64,000 nt of DNA from Ignavibacteria bacterium (GCA_947495975.1 CANMBE010000013.1:1-64000); one strand, 5' to 3'; positions 55,106 through 64,000 are shown, numbered from the stretch's first letter. Translations and numbers: made by a program. The notes: generated from the sequence alone by a model not told the origin.

Positions 55106-55716
55106 AACGGTGTGTTGATTCAGGTTGCCCAAAAAGTACGTTGTTCAGTGCAACGATCATTTCGCTTTTTATTGTCGCATGTGGAACAAGAACGCCAGAA
55201 GAGCCAACCGGAAATCGTGGGACCTATGAGCCCCCTACCAGTGCAGCGATTGTAATAAGCAATTTTCGAAGTGCTGTTATAGAGAAGAATACGCAAAATT
55301 TTATGCTGTGTTTAGCCGATCCAACGCGCAGCAGATATCCATATCTCTTTGAGCCATCGGCAGAAGTTGGTGCTCGTTTCCAGGCCGTGTTTGCGTCGTG
55401 GACGATCAACAAAGAGCAGCAAGCGTTTTTATCCATGATCTCGCGCTTAACGATTGATCAGGGTCTTGGACTTGAGTTTGAGAACAGCCAAAATTCATTC
55501 TCATCGCCAGATTCAACCGTGTGGGTGAGCGACTATATTCTCACTGCCCCACTTGGTATTGCGAACATCCCATCAACATTGAATGGCACCATTGTTCTCA
55601 CTATAACGCCCGAGGTAAGCGGCACGTGGAGCATCTCGCGTTGGAGCGACGCCAGACGTCCCACCGATACAACCGAGTCTACGTGGTCGCTATTGAAGGC
55701 GCAGTTGAGCAATTAG
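55102..55716 (+). CDS. lipoprotein with NTF2-like pattern
   Basis: 204 residues, with a lipoprotein signal TLFSATIISLFIVACGT (Cys about residue 27). The mature part has a helix-then-strands pattern, e.g. AAIVISNFRSAVIEKNTQNF, resembling NTF2-like proteins, and ends GTWSISRWSDAR. A similar layout and a similar WxIxRWxD ending are found in the lipoprotein at 56146, suggesting paralogy. ATG at 55102 overlaps the methyltransferase stop. Function unknown. Confidence 0.7.
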   Translation: MKRCVDSGCPKSTLFSATIISLFIVACGTRTPEEPTGNRGTYEPPTSAAIVISNFRSAVIEKNTQNFMLCLADPTRSRYPYLFEPSAEVGARFQAVFASWTINKEQQAFLSMISRLTIDQGLGLEFENSQNSFSSPDSTVWVSDYILTAPLGIANIPSTLNGTIVLTITPEVSGTWSISRWSDARRPTDTTESTWSLLKAQLSN

Positions 55717-55835
55717 GATATTGCCGGGGTTCATTCAGTTAATTCATAAACCACTCCATCCCGAGGCTTTGCGATGGGCCTTCTTCTGTATCTCCGTATC
55801 TTGGCCTCACATTCCGTTTCAATCCGAGGCCTGCT

Positions 55836-56135
55836 ATGTCACACGACGTTTCACACGAATCAGAGCATGAAGTAGATATTGTTGAGGACACAATTGCAAC
55901 ACGGTTTCTTGGCATTGCTGCTGGGGTACTCGTGATTGTTGTGGCTGTGAGTATTCAGCATTTGATGAATTGGCACCCAATCTCTAGTGGTGTTATGACT
56001 GGTGTGTGTGGGATGGTCTTGGGTGCGCTTGGTACAAGTGTTCGCGGACCAATTCGTGCAGCAATACTTGGATGGGCCGGTGGCATTGCGTTCTTCACGA
56101 GCATTGCAATGTTTGTTGGACTTCGGTTCTGGTGA
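55836..56135 (+). CDS. small membrane protein of unknown function
   Basis: 99 residues with three hydrophobic segments (about 24-44, 50-70 and 74-96) after an acidic, His-rich N terminus (SHDVSHESEHEVDIVED). No family is recognised. Located between two paralogous lipoprotein genes and ten bases upstream of the second. TATCTTGG at 55797-55804 might be its promoter box. Confidence 0.6.
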   Translation: MSHDVSHESEHEVDIVEDTIATRFLGIAAGVLVIVVAVSIQHLMNWHPISSGVMTGVCGMVLGALGTSVRGPIRAAILGWAGGIAFFTSIAMFVGLRFW

Positions 56136-56145
56136 ATACGCACGC

Positions 56146-56655
56146 ATGATCGCACGCGCCATCATCGTTGGTACACTTCTGTGTGGCATCGTTGCGTGTA
56201 CGAACCCATTTGCCCCTTCCATAGCAACTGACTCCAATGTTTCTGCAATCTTGAGCGATCAGAAAACGGTGGAAGGTCTGTTTCAGAATTTTAGATATGC
56301 ATATGTCTTTAGAGATACACTAACGTACGGTCGACTTCTCGATCGTACGTTTTCTTTTGTGTATCGGAATTATGACAAAGGGATAGACGTAACGTGGGGA
56401 CGTGATGAAGATATGTTGGCAACGGATGGGCTTTTCAATGCATCACAACAGCTCGATTTAGTATGGAACAATGTTATTGTTGCCGAAGGTGATAGCCTCA
56501 CTCAAAGTATCTCGCGTGGATTTAATCTTACGATTACGTTTAGCTCGGCCGATATCATACGAGCACAAGGCCGCGTGAATCTGAGAATTGAACGACCTAC
56601 CTCCACGTCGGTTTGGAAGATTGTTCGTTGGCGCGATGAGTCCAATTATTTTTAG
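56146..56655 (+). CDS. lipoprotein with NTF2-like pattern, paralogue of 55102
   Basis: 169 residues. The signal MIARAIIVGTLLCGIVACTN has a lipobox Cys at about 18. TVEGLFQNFRYAYVFRDTLT at the mature N terminus and WKIVRWRDESNYF at the end mirror the lipoprotein encoded at 55102-55716. The open frame begins earlier (56002) in another gene's shadow, but ATG at 56146 gives the lipobox. Function unknown. The 189 bases after it hold no gene and lead to the typA promoter region. Confidence 0.68.
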   Translation: MIARAIIVGTLLCGIVACTNPFAPSIATDSNVSAILSDQKTVEGLFQNFRYAYVFRDTLTYGRLLDRTFSFVYRNYDKGIDVTWGRDEDMLATDGLFNASQQLDLVWNNVIVAEGDSLTQSISRGFNLTITFSSADIIRAQGRVNLRIERPTSTSVWKIVRWRDESNYF

Positions 56656-56804
56656 TGGTCTACAAAGAGGCGGTGTTGGTACAAGATGTGCCTGCTACTC
56701 CCTCATGCAGTTTTATTACACATTGTTAACATAGCGTTTCCCGATTGAGCTGATATTCGAGCCCAATCGACTGTCTAAAAGAGCGCTACTCGGATCACAT
56801 TTCG

Positions 56805-56812
56805 TATCTTTG
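56805..56812 (+). promoter_or_regulatory. possible -7 box (TATCTTTG) of typA
   Basis: TATCTTTG 33 bases before the typA ATG (56845), fitting the Bacteroidota -7 pattern; no clear -33 element. Confidence 0.38.
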
Positions 56813-56844
56813 TGGCTTGCTCTAACCCCAATGCAGTTAAGGAT

Positions 56845-58683
56845 ATGGCTCTACAGAACCGGTCGGACTATCGCAACATCGCAATTATTGCTCACGTTGA
56901 CCACGGCAAAACAACGCTCGTGGATCACATGCTTCGTCAGAGTGGCACCTTCCGCGACAACCAAGTTGTAGCCGAACGCGTTATGGATTCTAACGATCTT
57001 GAGCGTGAAAAAGGCATCACGATCATGGCCAAGAATGCCTCAGTGCACTGGCGTGGTTTTAAAATCAATGTGGTTGACACACCAGGTCACTCTGACTTTG
57101 GTGGAGAAGTAGAACGCATCCTCTCGATGGTGGATGGTGTGCTTCTTCTTGTTGACGCTGCAGAAGGCCCCCTACCACAAACACGATTTGTGCTGCGCAA
57201 GGCTCTCGACATGGGTCTAAAGCCTATCATCGTGATCAACAAGATTGACCGCCAAGATGCACGCCCAGCAGAAGTGCTTGATGAAATCATGGAACTCTTC
57301 ATTGCACTTGGTGCAACGTATGAGCAACTAGATTTCCCAATCCTTTATGCAATCGGCAAGCTTGGATTAGCCAAACTGCATCTCACAGATGAAGCTGAAA
57401 ACCTCGATCCTCTGTTTCAGTCGGTCATTGATCACATCCCACCTCCGATGGTTGATCCAGATGTACCGTTTGCAATGGTCATCAGCGCGCTTGCATGGTC
57501 TGACTATGTTGGTCGCATTGCCATTGGTCGCATCATTGAGGGTTCAGTTAAAGTTGGCGATAGCGTTAACCTTATCAAGCCTGATCGAACTCGCGAATCA
57601 ACACGCATCACGAAAATGTATGTCTACGAAGGCATCGCCCGCGCAGAAGCCGAACAAGCATCTGCCGGTGAGATCATCGCCCTCTCTGGTTTTGAGAATG
57701 TGTACATCGGCGAAACCATTGCCGATGCCTCACGAACGGAACCGCTCTCGTATGTCAATATTGAAGAGCCAACAATTGCCATGTATTTCATGGTAAACAC
57801 ATCGCCCCTTGCCGGACGTGAAGGCAAGTTTGTTACAACACCAAAAATTCGTGAGCGCCTATACCGCGAGCTTCGCAATAATGTGTCGCTTCGTGTTGAA
57901 GATTCTGATTCACCCGACGTCTTTAAGGTATCTGGACGGGGCGAGTTACAACTGGCTATCCTCATCGAAACAATGCGTCGCGAAGGGTACGAGTTTGCGG
58001 TCTCTCGTCCGGAAGTTCTCTTCCGCCGCGATGACAAGGGCGCACTCATTGAACCGATTGAGAATGTCACTGTTGACGTTCCTCAGGAACACGTTGGTAC
58101 TGTTATTGAAAGCCTCGGCAAGCGCAAGGGCGAGATGACTGGCATGTCTCCAGGCACCGATAGTGTGCGCTGCGAGTTTCTTGTTCCCGCACGTGGTCTC
58201 ATTGGATTCAGAACAGAGTTTCTTACATCAACACGTGGAATGGGAATCATTCACCACACGTTTGATTCCTATCAGCCCTATAAGGGGCCTATCAGTGGCC
58301 GCCTGCGTGGGGCACTTGTTTCTATGGAGACCGGTAACTCAACATCCTATGCACTGGAAATGGTGCAGGTTCGTGGCACTCTCTTTATCGAGCCGGGCCA
58401 GCCAGTGTATGAAGGCATGATCATTGGTGAAAATGCCCGAGAAGATGATCTTAGCGTTAATGGTTGCCGAATGAAGCACCTTACAAACATGCGTTCTAGT
58501 GGCTCTGATGGACTTCTTAAACTTGAATCACCGCGCCAAATGTCTTTGGAGCAATGTATTGAGTTTCTTGAGGATGATGAGCTGCTCGAAGTAACACCGG
58601 TTTCGGTGCGTATGCGTAAGAAGATCCTCGATACCACGATGCGCCAGCGCGCAAAGAAGCGCGAAGCTGCCGCCATGGAGTAA
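56845..58683 (+). CDS. typA: translational GTPase TypA/BipA
   Basis: 612 residues. Ribosome-associated GTPase related to EF-G, affecting assembly of 50S subunits and stress or cold response. G1 [21 protein letters not shown]2-G3 region [12 protein letters not shown] and [19 protein letters not shown]4 VINKIDR, and the BipA-specific C-terminal part ([39 protein letters not shown]) are complete. A GTG at 56812 opens the frame but ATG at 56845 fits the family start ([14 protein letters not shown]). It heads a plus-strand run continuing to the window end. Confidence 0.95.
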   Translation: MALQNRSDYRNIAIIAHVDHGKTTLVDHMLRQSGTFRDNQVVAERVMDSNDLEREKGITIMAKNASVHWRGFKINVVDTPGHSDFGGEVERILSMVDGVLLLVDAAEGPLPQTRFVLRKALDMGLKPIIVINKIDRQDARPAEVLDEIMELFIALGATYEQLDFPILYAIGKLGLAKLHLTDEAENLDPLFQSVIDHIPPPMVDPDVPFAMVISALAWSDYVGRIAIGRIIEGSVKVGDSVNLIKPDRTRESTRITKMYVYEGIARAEAEQASAGEIIALSGFENVYIGETIADASRTEPLSYVNIEEPTIAMYFMVNTSPLAGREGKFVTTPKIRERLYRELRNNVSLRVEDSDSPDVFKVSGRGELQLAILIETMRREGYEFAVSRPEVLFRRDDKGALIEPIENVTVDVPQEHVGTVIESLGKRKGEMTGMSPGTDSVRCEFLVPARGLIGFRTEFLTSTRGMGIIHHTFDSYQPYKGPISGRLRGALVSMETGNSTSYALEMVQVRGTLFIEPGQPVYEGMIIGENAREDDLSVNGCRMKHLTNMRSSGSDGLLKLESPRQMSLEQCIEFLEDDELLEVTPVSVRMRKKILDTTMRQRAKKREAAAME

Positions 58684-58691
58684 TTATCGTC

Positions 58692-59579
58692 ATGACGTCT
58701 GTGTCCAGTACCATTCGAATCATTGTATCGGGCTTGGTTGCATGTGTCATGACTCATGTATCCCAGGCGGCTGTCCAAGAGAAGGTGTTGTTGCGTATGC
58801 GACTCAAAAAGGACATGTCTTTCAGGTACGAAGCACGGACCACTGCAGCACAACAGATGATAATCATGGGTCAGGATATTTCGAATGACATGGTTTCACA
58901 GATTCGCATGAGTATGTCTGTGATAGATGCCCCATTAGATAGATCTACGATTCGATGTGTTTTTTCAGATGCGAAGTTTGCCGCGTCTGCACGCAGTATT
59001 GAGGGCATTGTCCCCAACGTTGATACATCTATGGCAATGACTCGGTTTGATGGTACCGAGGCAATGATGACGATTGACCAAATTGGAAAACTGGTTTCCA
59101 TGCAGTGGATAAAGGACAGCTCCGTAGCAACCTTTGTCCGGTCGTCTCAGTTTTTGACCCGCTTCAGTTCACCGTTTCCTCTGCAAGAGGTTGGTGTGGG
59201 AGATAGCTGGACTACAACTACAACCGATACGGCATCAACTGGCACGGCCAGTGGTGGTATCATTACCGAGATGACACTGAAGAGCACATTTCGTGGAATT
59301 CGCGATACACTTGGATTCCGATGCTGGTTGATTGAAACGTCAGCGTTAGCGTATAATCTTAGCGGGACAATTTCTACTGGTGGAATTGATATGGATCTTG
59401 ATGGCGCAGGATCGTGTTCAGTGCGAAGTTTTATCGAACCAAGTACAGGAATGGTAGTCTTTTCAACAGGTGATATTTCGAGTAATTCTAGAATGTCGGT
59501 CTCTGGCCAACAACCAATGATTGTTCCGGTGGACAGTCATATTAGCTTTTCTGTAAAGCGTCGCACAGAAAATAAGTGA
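58692..59579 (+). CDS. secreted protein of unknown function (DUF6263-like)
   Basis: 295 residues with a signal peptide (IIVSGLVACVMTHVSQAA). The mature protein is beta-rich; features such as MRLKKDMSFRYEARTTAAQQ, FPLQEVGVGDSWTTTT and GFRCWLIETSALAYNLSGTI recall the DUF6263-type envelope proteins. The call is tentative. The stop overlaps the next start (GTGA). Located nine bases after typA, so it may be read from the typA transcript. Confidence 0.6.
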   Translation: MTSVSSTIRIIVSGLVACVMTHVSQAAVQEKVLLRMRLKKDMSFRYEARTTAAQQMIIMGQDISNDMVSQIRMSMSVIDAPLDRSTIRCVFSDAKFAASARSIEGIVPNVDTSMAMTRFDGTEAMMTIDQIGKLVSMQWIKDSSVATFVRSSQFLTRFSSPFPLQEVGVGDSWTTTTTDTASTGTASGGIITEMTLKSTFRGIRDTLGFRCWLIETSALAYNLSGTISTGGIDMDLDGAGSCSVRSFIEPSTGMVVFSTGDISSNSRMSVSGQQPMIVPVDSHISFSVKRRTENK

Positions 59580-60502
59580 GACGCCCCTTACTGCTCATTG
59601 CGTTATGCATTATTGCGGCTGTTGCTGTAAACGCTCAGTTCAAAGTAGTGCCCGGTGGCAAAAAGCACGTCCTTGGTAAGGATACGCTGTGTTTCCAATA
59701 TGACCTGCGAGCCCATGACACGCTTCGCTATAAGGTTGAGGCAAACGACAGCGTTAAGGTTGAGAATGGACAAGCGTTTTCTAAGAGACGCACAGAAATT
59801 ATAGAAGTAGTGTGTGACTCAGTATCAGTGCAGGGTCATATGCACCTAACGATAAGGTTAGATTCTGCTCGCGAGCTACATATAAATGGGGCTGATACAA
59901 CGGTGAAGACCTCTAGTTTATGGGTTGGAAGAAAGCATCATCTAACGATTGACAAATTGGGTCATCGTTTGGCGTTTTCTTCTGACAATGATGCTCTAGC
60001 AGGTGTTTCTCCTGGTGGTACTATGCAACCAATGCTGATTCCAATCATTGACTCTTCTTGTGGACGTCAGGGTCAAAGTTGGCTTTCAGAGAACACTGTG
60101 GTACTTGTAGAGAATGCTGTCCCAAGCCCCATCCTAAAGCAACAGAACTTTTGGCGAGTTATTGACAGCATTGATACTTTAGGCCGAAAAGCATCCATAT
60201 TGCAATACACGCAGACAGGAGTGGGTGTTGTTACACTCGTTGCGCCCGATGTGAAGTTCGAAACATCATGCGTGATCGCTGGATATGGTCGCCTCATCTT
60301 TGACAGAAAGTGGAATGTTATTATTCACATGTATGCCACTGTTGAAAATAGATTTACGATGAAACGTCTTACCGGTACAGACGTGAAGGGCAGACACCTG
60401 ACCGCCGAGAATGTGACGCTCCTTGAATTGGTCTCGCGAGATCCATCTCGAAGTTGGAAGGGTGAAACAAGGAAGTCAAAAGACGCTAAGAAGACCAGAT
60501 GA
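59576..60502 (+). CDS. secreted protein of unknown function, coupled to the preceding one
   Basis: 308 residues starting with GTG in a GTGA overlap. Signal peptide RRPLLLIALCIIAAVAVNAQ. The mature part, e.g. YDLRAHDTLRYKVEANDSVK and GRQGQSWLSENTVVLVENAV with CVIAGYGRLIFDRKWNVIIH, shows the same general order as its neighbour (an early Y/F-rich strand, a GQSW-like midsection), so the two could be diverged paralogues. No family is named. The last 20 residues are very basic. Confidence 0.55.
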   Translation: MRRPLLLIALCIIAAVAVNAQFKVVPGGKKHVLGKDTLCFQYDLRAHDTLRYKVEANDSVKVENGQAFSKRRTEIIEVVCDSVSVQGHMHLTIRLDSARELHINGADTTVKTSSLWVGRKHHLTIDKLGHRLAFSSDNDALAGVSPGGTMQPMLIPIIDSSCGRQGQSWLSENTVVLVENAVPSPILKQQNFWRVIDSIDTLGRKASILQYTQTGVGVVTLVAPDVKFETSCVIAGYGRLIFDRKWNVIIHMYATVENRFTMKRLTGTDVKGRHLTAENVTLLELVSRDPSRSWKGETRKSKDAKKTR

Positions 60503-60538
60503 TGTTGAAGTTTACACATTCATGAACCTAGCACGAGT

Positions 60539-61891
60539 ATGACGTTGATGTTTCGCAGTCTCCTTCTCTCCATTGTGTTGGTCTTACCCATGATAGGGTT
60601 TGCTCAGGATAGAGGACCACGCAGGCTTTCGCTCAAAGATTGTATTCGTATTGGGATAGAAAACAGCTTTGATTTGCAAGACGCATACGCATCATCGCGA
60701 GCCGCGGGGGCCGGCCTTACGCAGGCCTTTGGCTCCTACCTACCATCAGCAGATATCACAGCAAATTATTCGAGACAGTTGACGAATCTCAACCCACAGT
60801 TCTCGATCGTGAATGGTGTACCAATCGTTGGTCAGCCCCTTCCCAATACCTACGGTCTTACAGGCAATCTTAATCTTACGCTGTTCAACGGATTTAGGCG
60901 CGAATCGCAATATGATGCAGCGCAGAACACTGTAGAGGCCACCACTGAAGATGTGCGGTTTATTCGTTTGAGCACGGCATATGACGTTACTCGGAAATAC
61001 ATCGATGTATTGCGCAAGCAACAAATCCTGAATGCTCGGCTTGAGAACCTGGTGCTGAGTCAGGCAACATATGATCGGGTAAAAGCACTCAAGGACAACG
61101 GGCGCTCTACCATACAACAGGTAATGTCGCAAGAGACAGAACTTGCCAACCAAGAAGTGAGTGTTGTGACCGCGCAGAATGATCGCGACGTTGCAAAGGC
61201 GCAGTTGCTATCTGCAATGAGCGCCAACCCCAGCCAATCAATGGAGATTGACGAAGCATCAATTCCTAACGAAGCGAGTTCTACGACGGTGGACGATTTT
61301 CGTCGGAAGATAGGACCTGAATCGATTGCCATTCAACGTGCTTTTGAAACACGTCCAGACCTCAATGCAAACCGCAAACGAGTTCTAGCATCCGAGTCTG
61401 GCATAACAACGGCAACTGCTACGTATTGGCCCACACTCTCTGCCAACGCCGGATACAACTGGAGAAACTTCTCGATTGGCGACTTTGACAAACAAGGTCA
61501 GATGTATCTTGGATTAGTTCTGCGCATTCCGGTATTTGATCAATTCATGACAAATAACAACATTCAAAACGCCGAGCTCACACATACAAGACAAACGATG
61601 GCTCAAGCACGACTTGAGAATCAGATTCGCACGAATATTCGTAGTTCGTATCTGCAGCTTGTTGCCGCTGAAAAGGGTCTTGAGATTACTGACCGTGCTA
61701 TGAAATCTGCAGTGATCAATTTCAATGCCGTGCAAGAACGTTTTAACGTTGGTTCTGCAACGCTGCTTGACGTGCAAACAGCAAACAATCAGCTCATTAC
61801 TGCTCGTGTCAATCGAGTCACTGCGGTCTATGCATTTCATGATGCCGCTACCTATGTTGAATTCACGGTCGGTACCTATGGAGATCAGTGA
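60539..61891 (+). CDS. TolC-family outer-membrane efflux protein
   Basis: 450 residues: signal peptide (FRSLLLSIVLVLPMIGFAQ), then the OEP pattern: LSLKDCIRIGIENSFDLQDA at the start, two long helical hairpins (e.g. EATTEDVRFIRLSTAYDVTR, VLSQATYDRVKALKDNGRST), and the second OEP repeat ending NFNAVQERFNVGSATLLDVQ. It forms the outer-membrane channel of the following MacA-MacB-like pump. Its stop is adjacent to the adaptor start. Confidence 0.92.
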   Translation: MTLMFRSLLLSIVLVLPMIGFAQDRGPRRLSLKDCIRIGIENSFDLQDAYASSRAAGAGLTQAFGSYLPSADITANYSRQLTNLNPQFSIVNGVPIVGQPLPNTYGLTGNLNLTLFNGFRRESQYDAAQNTVEATTEDVRFIRLSTAYDVTRKYIDVLRKQQILNARLENLVLSQATYDRVKALKDNGRSTIQQVMSQETELANQEVSVVTAQNDRDVAKAQLLSAMSANPSQSMEIDEASIPNEASSTTVDDFRRKIGPESIAIQRAFETRPDLNANRKRVLASESGITTATATYWPTLSANAGYNWRNFSIGDFDKQGQMYLGLVLRIPVFDQFMTNNNIQNAELTHTRQTMAQARLENQIRTNIRSSYLQLVAAEKGLEITDRAMKSAVINFNAVQERFNVGSATLLDVQTANNQLITARVNRVTAVYAFHDAATYVEFTVGTYGDQ

Positions 61892-61893
61892 TT

Positions 61894-63186
61894 ATGGCTA
61901 AAAAGTCTTCTCGCAAGGGGCTTATCATTACGCTCCTTGCTCTGTTTTTACTCGTTGCGGCGTCCATCGCTTGGTTCATTGCAAATGGCAAGGAAAGCCC
62001 TGTGCTTGTGAGTGTTGAACAAGTTGCAATGCGTACTATCACACAATCCGTGAGTGCCATCGGCAGGCTTCAGCCGGAGCTCATGGTGAAGGTTTCTTCT
62101 GAAGCAAGCGGCGAGATTATTTTTCTTGGTGTGAGAGATGGTGATACTGTTACCAGGGGCCAGCTCTTGGTTCGCATACAGCCCGACATCATGGAAACAC
62201 AACTGTCGCAAACACGAGCAGCAACAGAATCAACGAGACTGTCGATTACCGTTGCAAAAGCAGAGCTCGATAGAAGTGAGAATGATCTAAAGCGAATTGA
62301 AAATCTCCACAAAAAAGAATACGCCTCAAAAGAAGAACTCGATCGTGCGCGTGCGTCGTATGAGTCTGCTGTTGGCCGTCACGCGCAGACCCTGGCAGAT
62401 TACCAACGCGCGCAAGGCGCACTTCAGCAGACACAGGCAACGGCTAGTCGTACAACAATCTTTGCTCCTATGAATGGCGTTGTTACGTTTCTTGGCGTAG
62501 AGAGCGGAGAGAAGGTTGTAGGTACGGCGCAGATGCAAGGAACAGAAATGATGCGCATTGCTGACCTACGAACGATGAATTCATGGGTTGATGTTGATGA
62601 GAATGATGTTGCACTGATTGGGTTGGGAGATACGGCCCGGGTTCGAATTGATGCACTGCCTGATGTATCACTACGAGGCGTTGTATACGAGATATCTCAC
62701 TCTCCAAAAGTGAGCGGTCAAGGATCGCAAGAAGAAGTTGTGAACTTTCAGGTGCGCATTCGCCTCGTTGACCGTGATGCTCGCATGCGTCCAGGCATGT
62801 CATGTAGCGTAGAGATTGAAACAGAAACGCGAAGTAATGTATTGAGTGTTCCAATTCAATCTGTTACCATGAAGCAGGATGCTACGTCAATAGGAGCCCC
62901 TTCAGATCCGCGTGTAGAGGACAAGCAAGCAATCAAGGACCAGCGTAATTCGCGTCCAGAGAGTATGGTCTGGGTCTACAACAATGGGGCTGTACAGACG
63001 CGTACTGTAAAGACAGGCATTAGTGATAATGGATTCATTGAAATCATCAGTGGCTTGAAGAAGGACGAGTCAGTGGTAGCAAGTCCTTACCAAGCGATCA
63101 GCAAGCTACTTAAGCAGGATGCAAAGGTTCGTATTGAAGATCCTGAAGCACGCAAGAATCGATTCCGCCAATTGAGGCAGGAATAA
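61894..63186 (+). CDS. macA: periplasmic adaptor of an ABC efflux pump (MacA/HlyD family)
   Basis: About 430 residues: one N-terminal membrane anchor ([20 protein letters not shown]), a lipoyl-like domain ([20 protein letters not shown]), a long coiled-coil hairpin (EAELDRSEN-type, e.g. [20 protein letters not shown]), and beta-barrel and MP domains ([20 protein letters not shown]). ATG at 61894 with GGAG ten bases before is preferred over GTG at 61888. Between TolC and an ABC ATPase, it should couple outer-membrane channel and inner-membrane pump. The ATPase start overlaps its stop by one base. Confidence 0.92.
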   Translation: MAKKSSRKGLIITLLALFLLVAASIAWFIANGKESPVLVSVEQVAMRTITQSVSAIGRLQPELMVKVSSEASGEIIFLGVRDGDTVTRGQLLVRIQPDIMETQLSQTRAATESTRLSITVAKAELDRSENDLKRIENLHKKEYASKEELDRARASYESAVGRHAQTLADYQRAQGALQQTQATASRTTIFAPMNGVVTFLGVESGEKVVGTAQMQGTEMMRIADLRTMNSWVDVDENDVALIGLGDTARVRIDALPDVSLRGVVYEISHSPKVSGQGSQEEVVNFQVRIRLVDRDARMRPGMSCSVEIETETRSNVLSVPIQSVTMKQDATSIGAPSDPRVEDKQAIKDQRNSRPESMVWVYNNGAVQTRTVKTGISDNGFIEIISGLKKDESVVASPYQAISKLLKQDAKVRIEDPEARKNRFRQLRQE

Positions 63187-63890
63187 TGGCTCAGAACATC
63201 ATTGAGATTGCCAATCTCGTTAAGCGATATGAGATGGGCAACGAAGAAGTTTTTGCATTGCGTGATGTAACACTCAGGCTCGGCAAGAATGAATATGTGG
63301 CTATCATGGGTCCGTCTGGATCAGGAAAATCAACCCTCATGAACATGCTTGGCTGTCTTGATACGCCAACATCGGGCACATACATGTTCAATGGTGAAAA
63401 TGTTAGTGAGATGAACGACAATGATCTTGCATCGATACGCAATCGCGAGATCGGATTTGTATTTCAGACGTTTAATCTCTTGCCACGCGCAAGTGCCTTA
63501 CAAAACGTTGAGCTTCCTTTGGTCTATGCAGGACTAAACTCACAACAACGCGGCCTACGAGCTATTGAGGCACTTACAAAGGTTGGCCTTGCAGACCGTA
63601 TGGACCACAGACCCAACGAGTTATCTGGCGGACAACGTCAGCGTGTTGCAATTGCGCGCGCACTTGTTACAGCCCCTTCGATCATTCTTGCTGATGAACC
63701 TACTGGAAATCTTGACACCAAAACGGGTCAAGACATCATGCAATTGTTCGGAGATATCTGGCGCGGCGGCAACACGGTTATTCTTGTTACACACGAAGAA
63801 GAAGTTGCTAGGCATGCGCACCGGATTATCCGACTGCGTGATGGATTGATCGAATCTGACGAGCTTAATACCAATGCTACGGCTGTCTGA
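63186..63890 (+). CDS. MacB/LolD-type ABC transporter ATP-binding protein
   Basis: 234 residues: Walker [17 protein letters not shown]-loop [20 protein letters not shown], signature [16 protein letters not shown], Walker [16 protein letters not shown] and H-loop [15 protein letters not shown], all of the MacB/LolD/FtsE group. It belongs to the tripartite pump with the preceding adaptor and TolC. The gene overlaps the start of the permease at 63874. Confidence 0.94.
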   Translation: MAQNIIEIANLVKRYEMGNEEVFALRDVTLRLGKNEYVAIMGPSGSGKSTLMNMLGCLDTPTSGTYMFNGENVSEMNDNDLASIRNREIGFVFQTFNLLPRASALQNVELPLVYAGLNSQQRGLRAIEALTKVGLADRMDHRPNELSGGQRQRVAIARALVTAPSIILADEPTGNLDTKTGQDIMQLFGDIWRGGNTVILVTHEEEVARHAHRIIRLRDGLIESDELNTNATAV

Positions 63891-64000
63891 AGTACAAGAG
63901 TCGTTTCGAATTGCTCTAGCCTCGCTGAGAGCGAATCTCATGCGTTCAATTCTCACAACGGCCGGAGTTGTTGTAGGCGTGGTGCTTGTAGTGTTAATGG
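63874..64000 (+). CDS. MacB-type ABC permease, N-terminal part (cut by window end)
   Basis: ATG at 63874, overlapping the ATPase end by 17 bases, opens a frame to the window end: [20 protein letters not shown] then [18 protein letters not shown]. The pattern of FxxALxxLRxN, RSILTTxGVxxG and a hydrophobic first helix is the standard start of MacB-like FtsX permeases. Only about 42 residues are visible. Confidence 0.85.
   Translation, partial: MLRLSEVQESFRIALASLRANLMRSILTTAGVVVGVVLVVLM

Larger units (their letters stand above)
1042..63678. repeat. dispersed 8-base word ARGGGGCT (43 copies by eye)
   Basis: Starts of AAGGGGCT on +: 1042, 1486, 5556, 9835, 11169, 23009, 23825, 32243, 34379, 38679, 49989, 51754, 61915. 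Its complement: 3243, 11468, 13480, 26701, 29375, 31516, 33368, 37940, 44049, 47765, 54111, 60834, 62895, 63671. AGGGGGCT on +: 3367, 4127, 8843, 11494, 19703, 33043, 39286, 44166. Its complement: 7328, 8545, 9157, 20842, 24164, 33580, 42841, 55229. About four would be expected by chance with equal base use. The base before is mostly G or C. Variants AYGGGGCT are rare (about six). None lies within the foreign island at 14.72-18.84 kb. Positions may be off by a base or two. Confidence 0.75.

Noticed and set aside
1042-63678. Reading ARGGGGCT as a Chi or KOPS site
   Set aside because: Those words are skewed with replication direction; here both orientations are equal (21 and 22) throughout the window.
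1-64000. tRNA, rRNA, riboswitch or CRISPR
   Set aside because: No tRNA-like cloverleaf with a T-loop, no rRNA conserved segment, no regularly spaced repeats and no recognisable riboswitch core were seen on reading; a covariance-model search would be needed for certainty.

Overview
The window reads as a chromosomal segment of a free-living, Gram-negative, menaquinone-using member of the FCB superphylum, most likely a non-photosynthetic Chlorobiota relative (Kapabacteria/Ignavibacteria-like) or a deep Bacteroidota lineage. Evidence for this: several large secreted proteins ending in type IX secretion (T9SS) sorting domains, lipoproteins and OmpA/TolC outer-membrane proteins, a menA/menG operon, single-chain glycine decarboxylase, a DUF5683 protein, and promoter-like TATCTTTG/TATTTTTG boxes resembling the Bacteroidota -7 element. 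This placement is inference from gene content only. No rRNA, tRNA or CRISPR array was seen.

Layout. 1-14.7 kb (+) is one dense, often overlapping gene run: a methylenetetrahydrofolate reductase fused to a homocysteine-methyltransferase-like domain, RDD membrane protein, tryptophan 2,3-dioxygenase, ComF-type phosphoribosyltransferase, secreted Xaa-Pro peptidase, phosphohexomutase, a 1004-residue DNA-methylase-like protein that has lost its catalytic motifs, dprA, type 2 IPP isomerase, polyprenyl synthase and murD. 14.7-18.84 kb is a foreign A+T-rich island: two Bacteroidota-like secreted genes (pectate lyase, YHYH protein) bracketed by inverted remnants of one IS3-family element. 19-21.5 kb (+) is an ABC-2 exporter with a LolA-like protein. 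21.6-27.5 kb (-) carries xthA, pyrE and a giant phytase/choice-of-anchor protein. 28-31 kb (-) is a FAD-desaturase-like/menG/menA operon. 31-36.4 kb (+) has a BNR-repeat secreted protein and two tandem LOG-family proteins, followed by a decayed ABC-exporter fragment. 36.6-42.2 kb (-) is fumC, a secreted metzincin and murB. 42.4-52.6 kb (+) has a periplasmic HMA protein, gcvP, hrpB, a secreted beta-propeller-like protein, an FtsB/DivIC protein, a lipoprotein RidA, DUF5683 and an OmpA-like protein. 52.6-53.7 kb (-) is a PspA/YbjN pair. 53.8-64 kb (+) has recR, a methyltransferase, small lipoproteins, typA and a TolC-MacA-MacB efflux operon cut by the window end.

The strongest unexplained signal is not a gene. 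The asymmetric 8-mer ARGGGGCT occurs 43 times by eye on the two strands (about 4 expected with equal base use), evenly in both orientations and in several reading frames, but not in the foreign island. Its density resembles DNA-uptake signals, and the same window holds dprA, comF and a catalytically degenerate DNA-methylase-like protein with an apparently preserved target-recognition region immediately upstream of dprA. A link between these is a testable hypothesis, not a demonstrated system.
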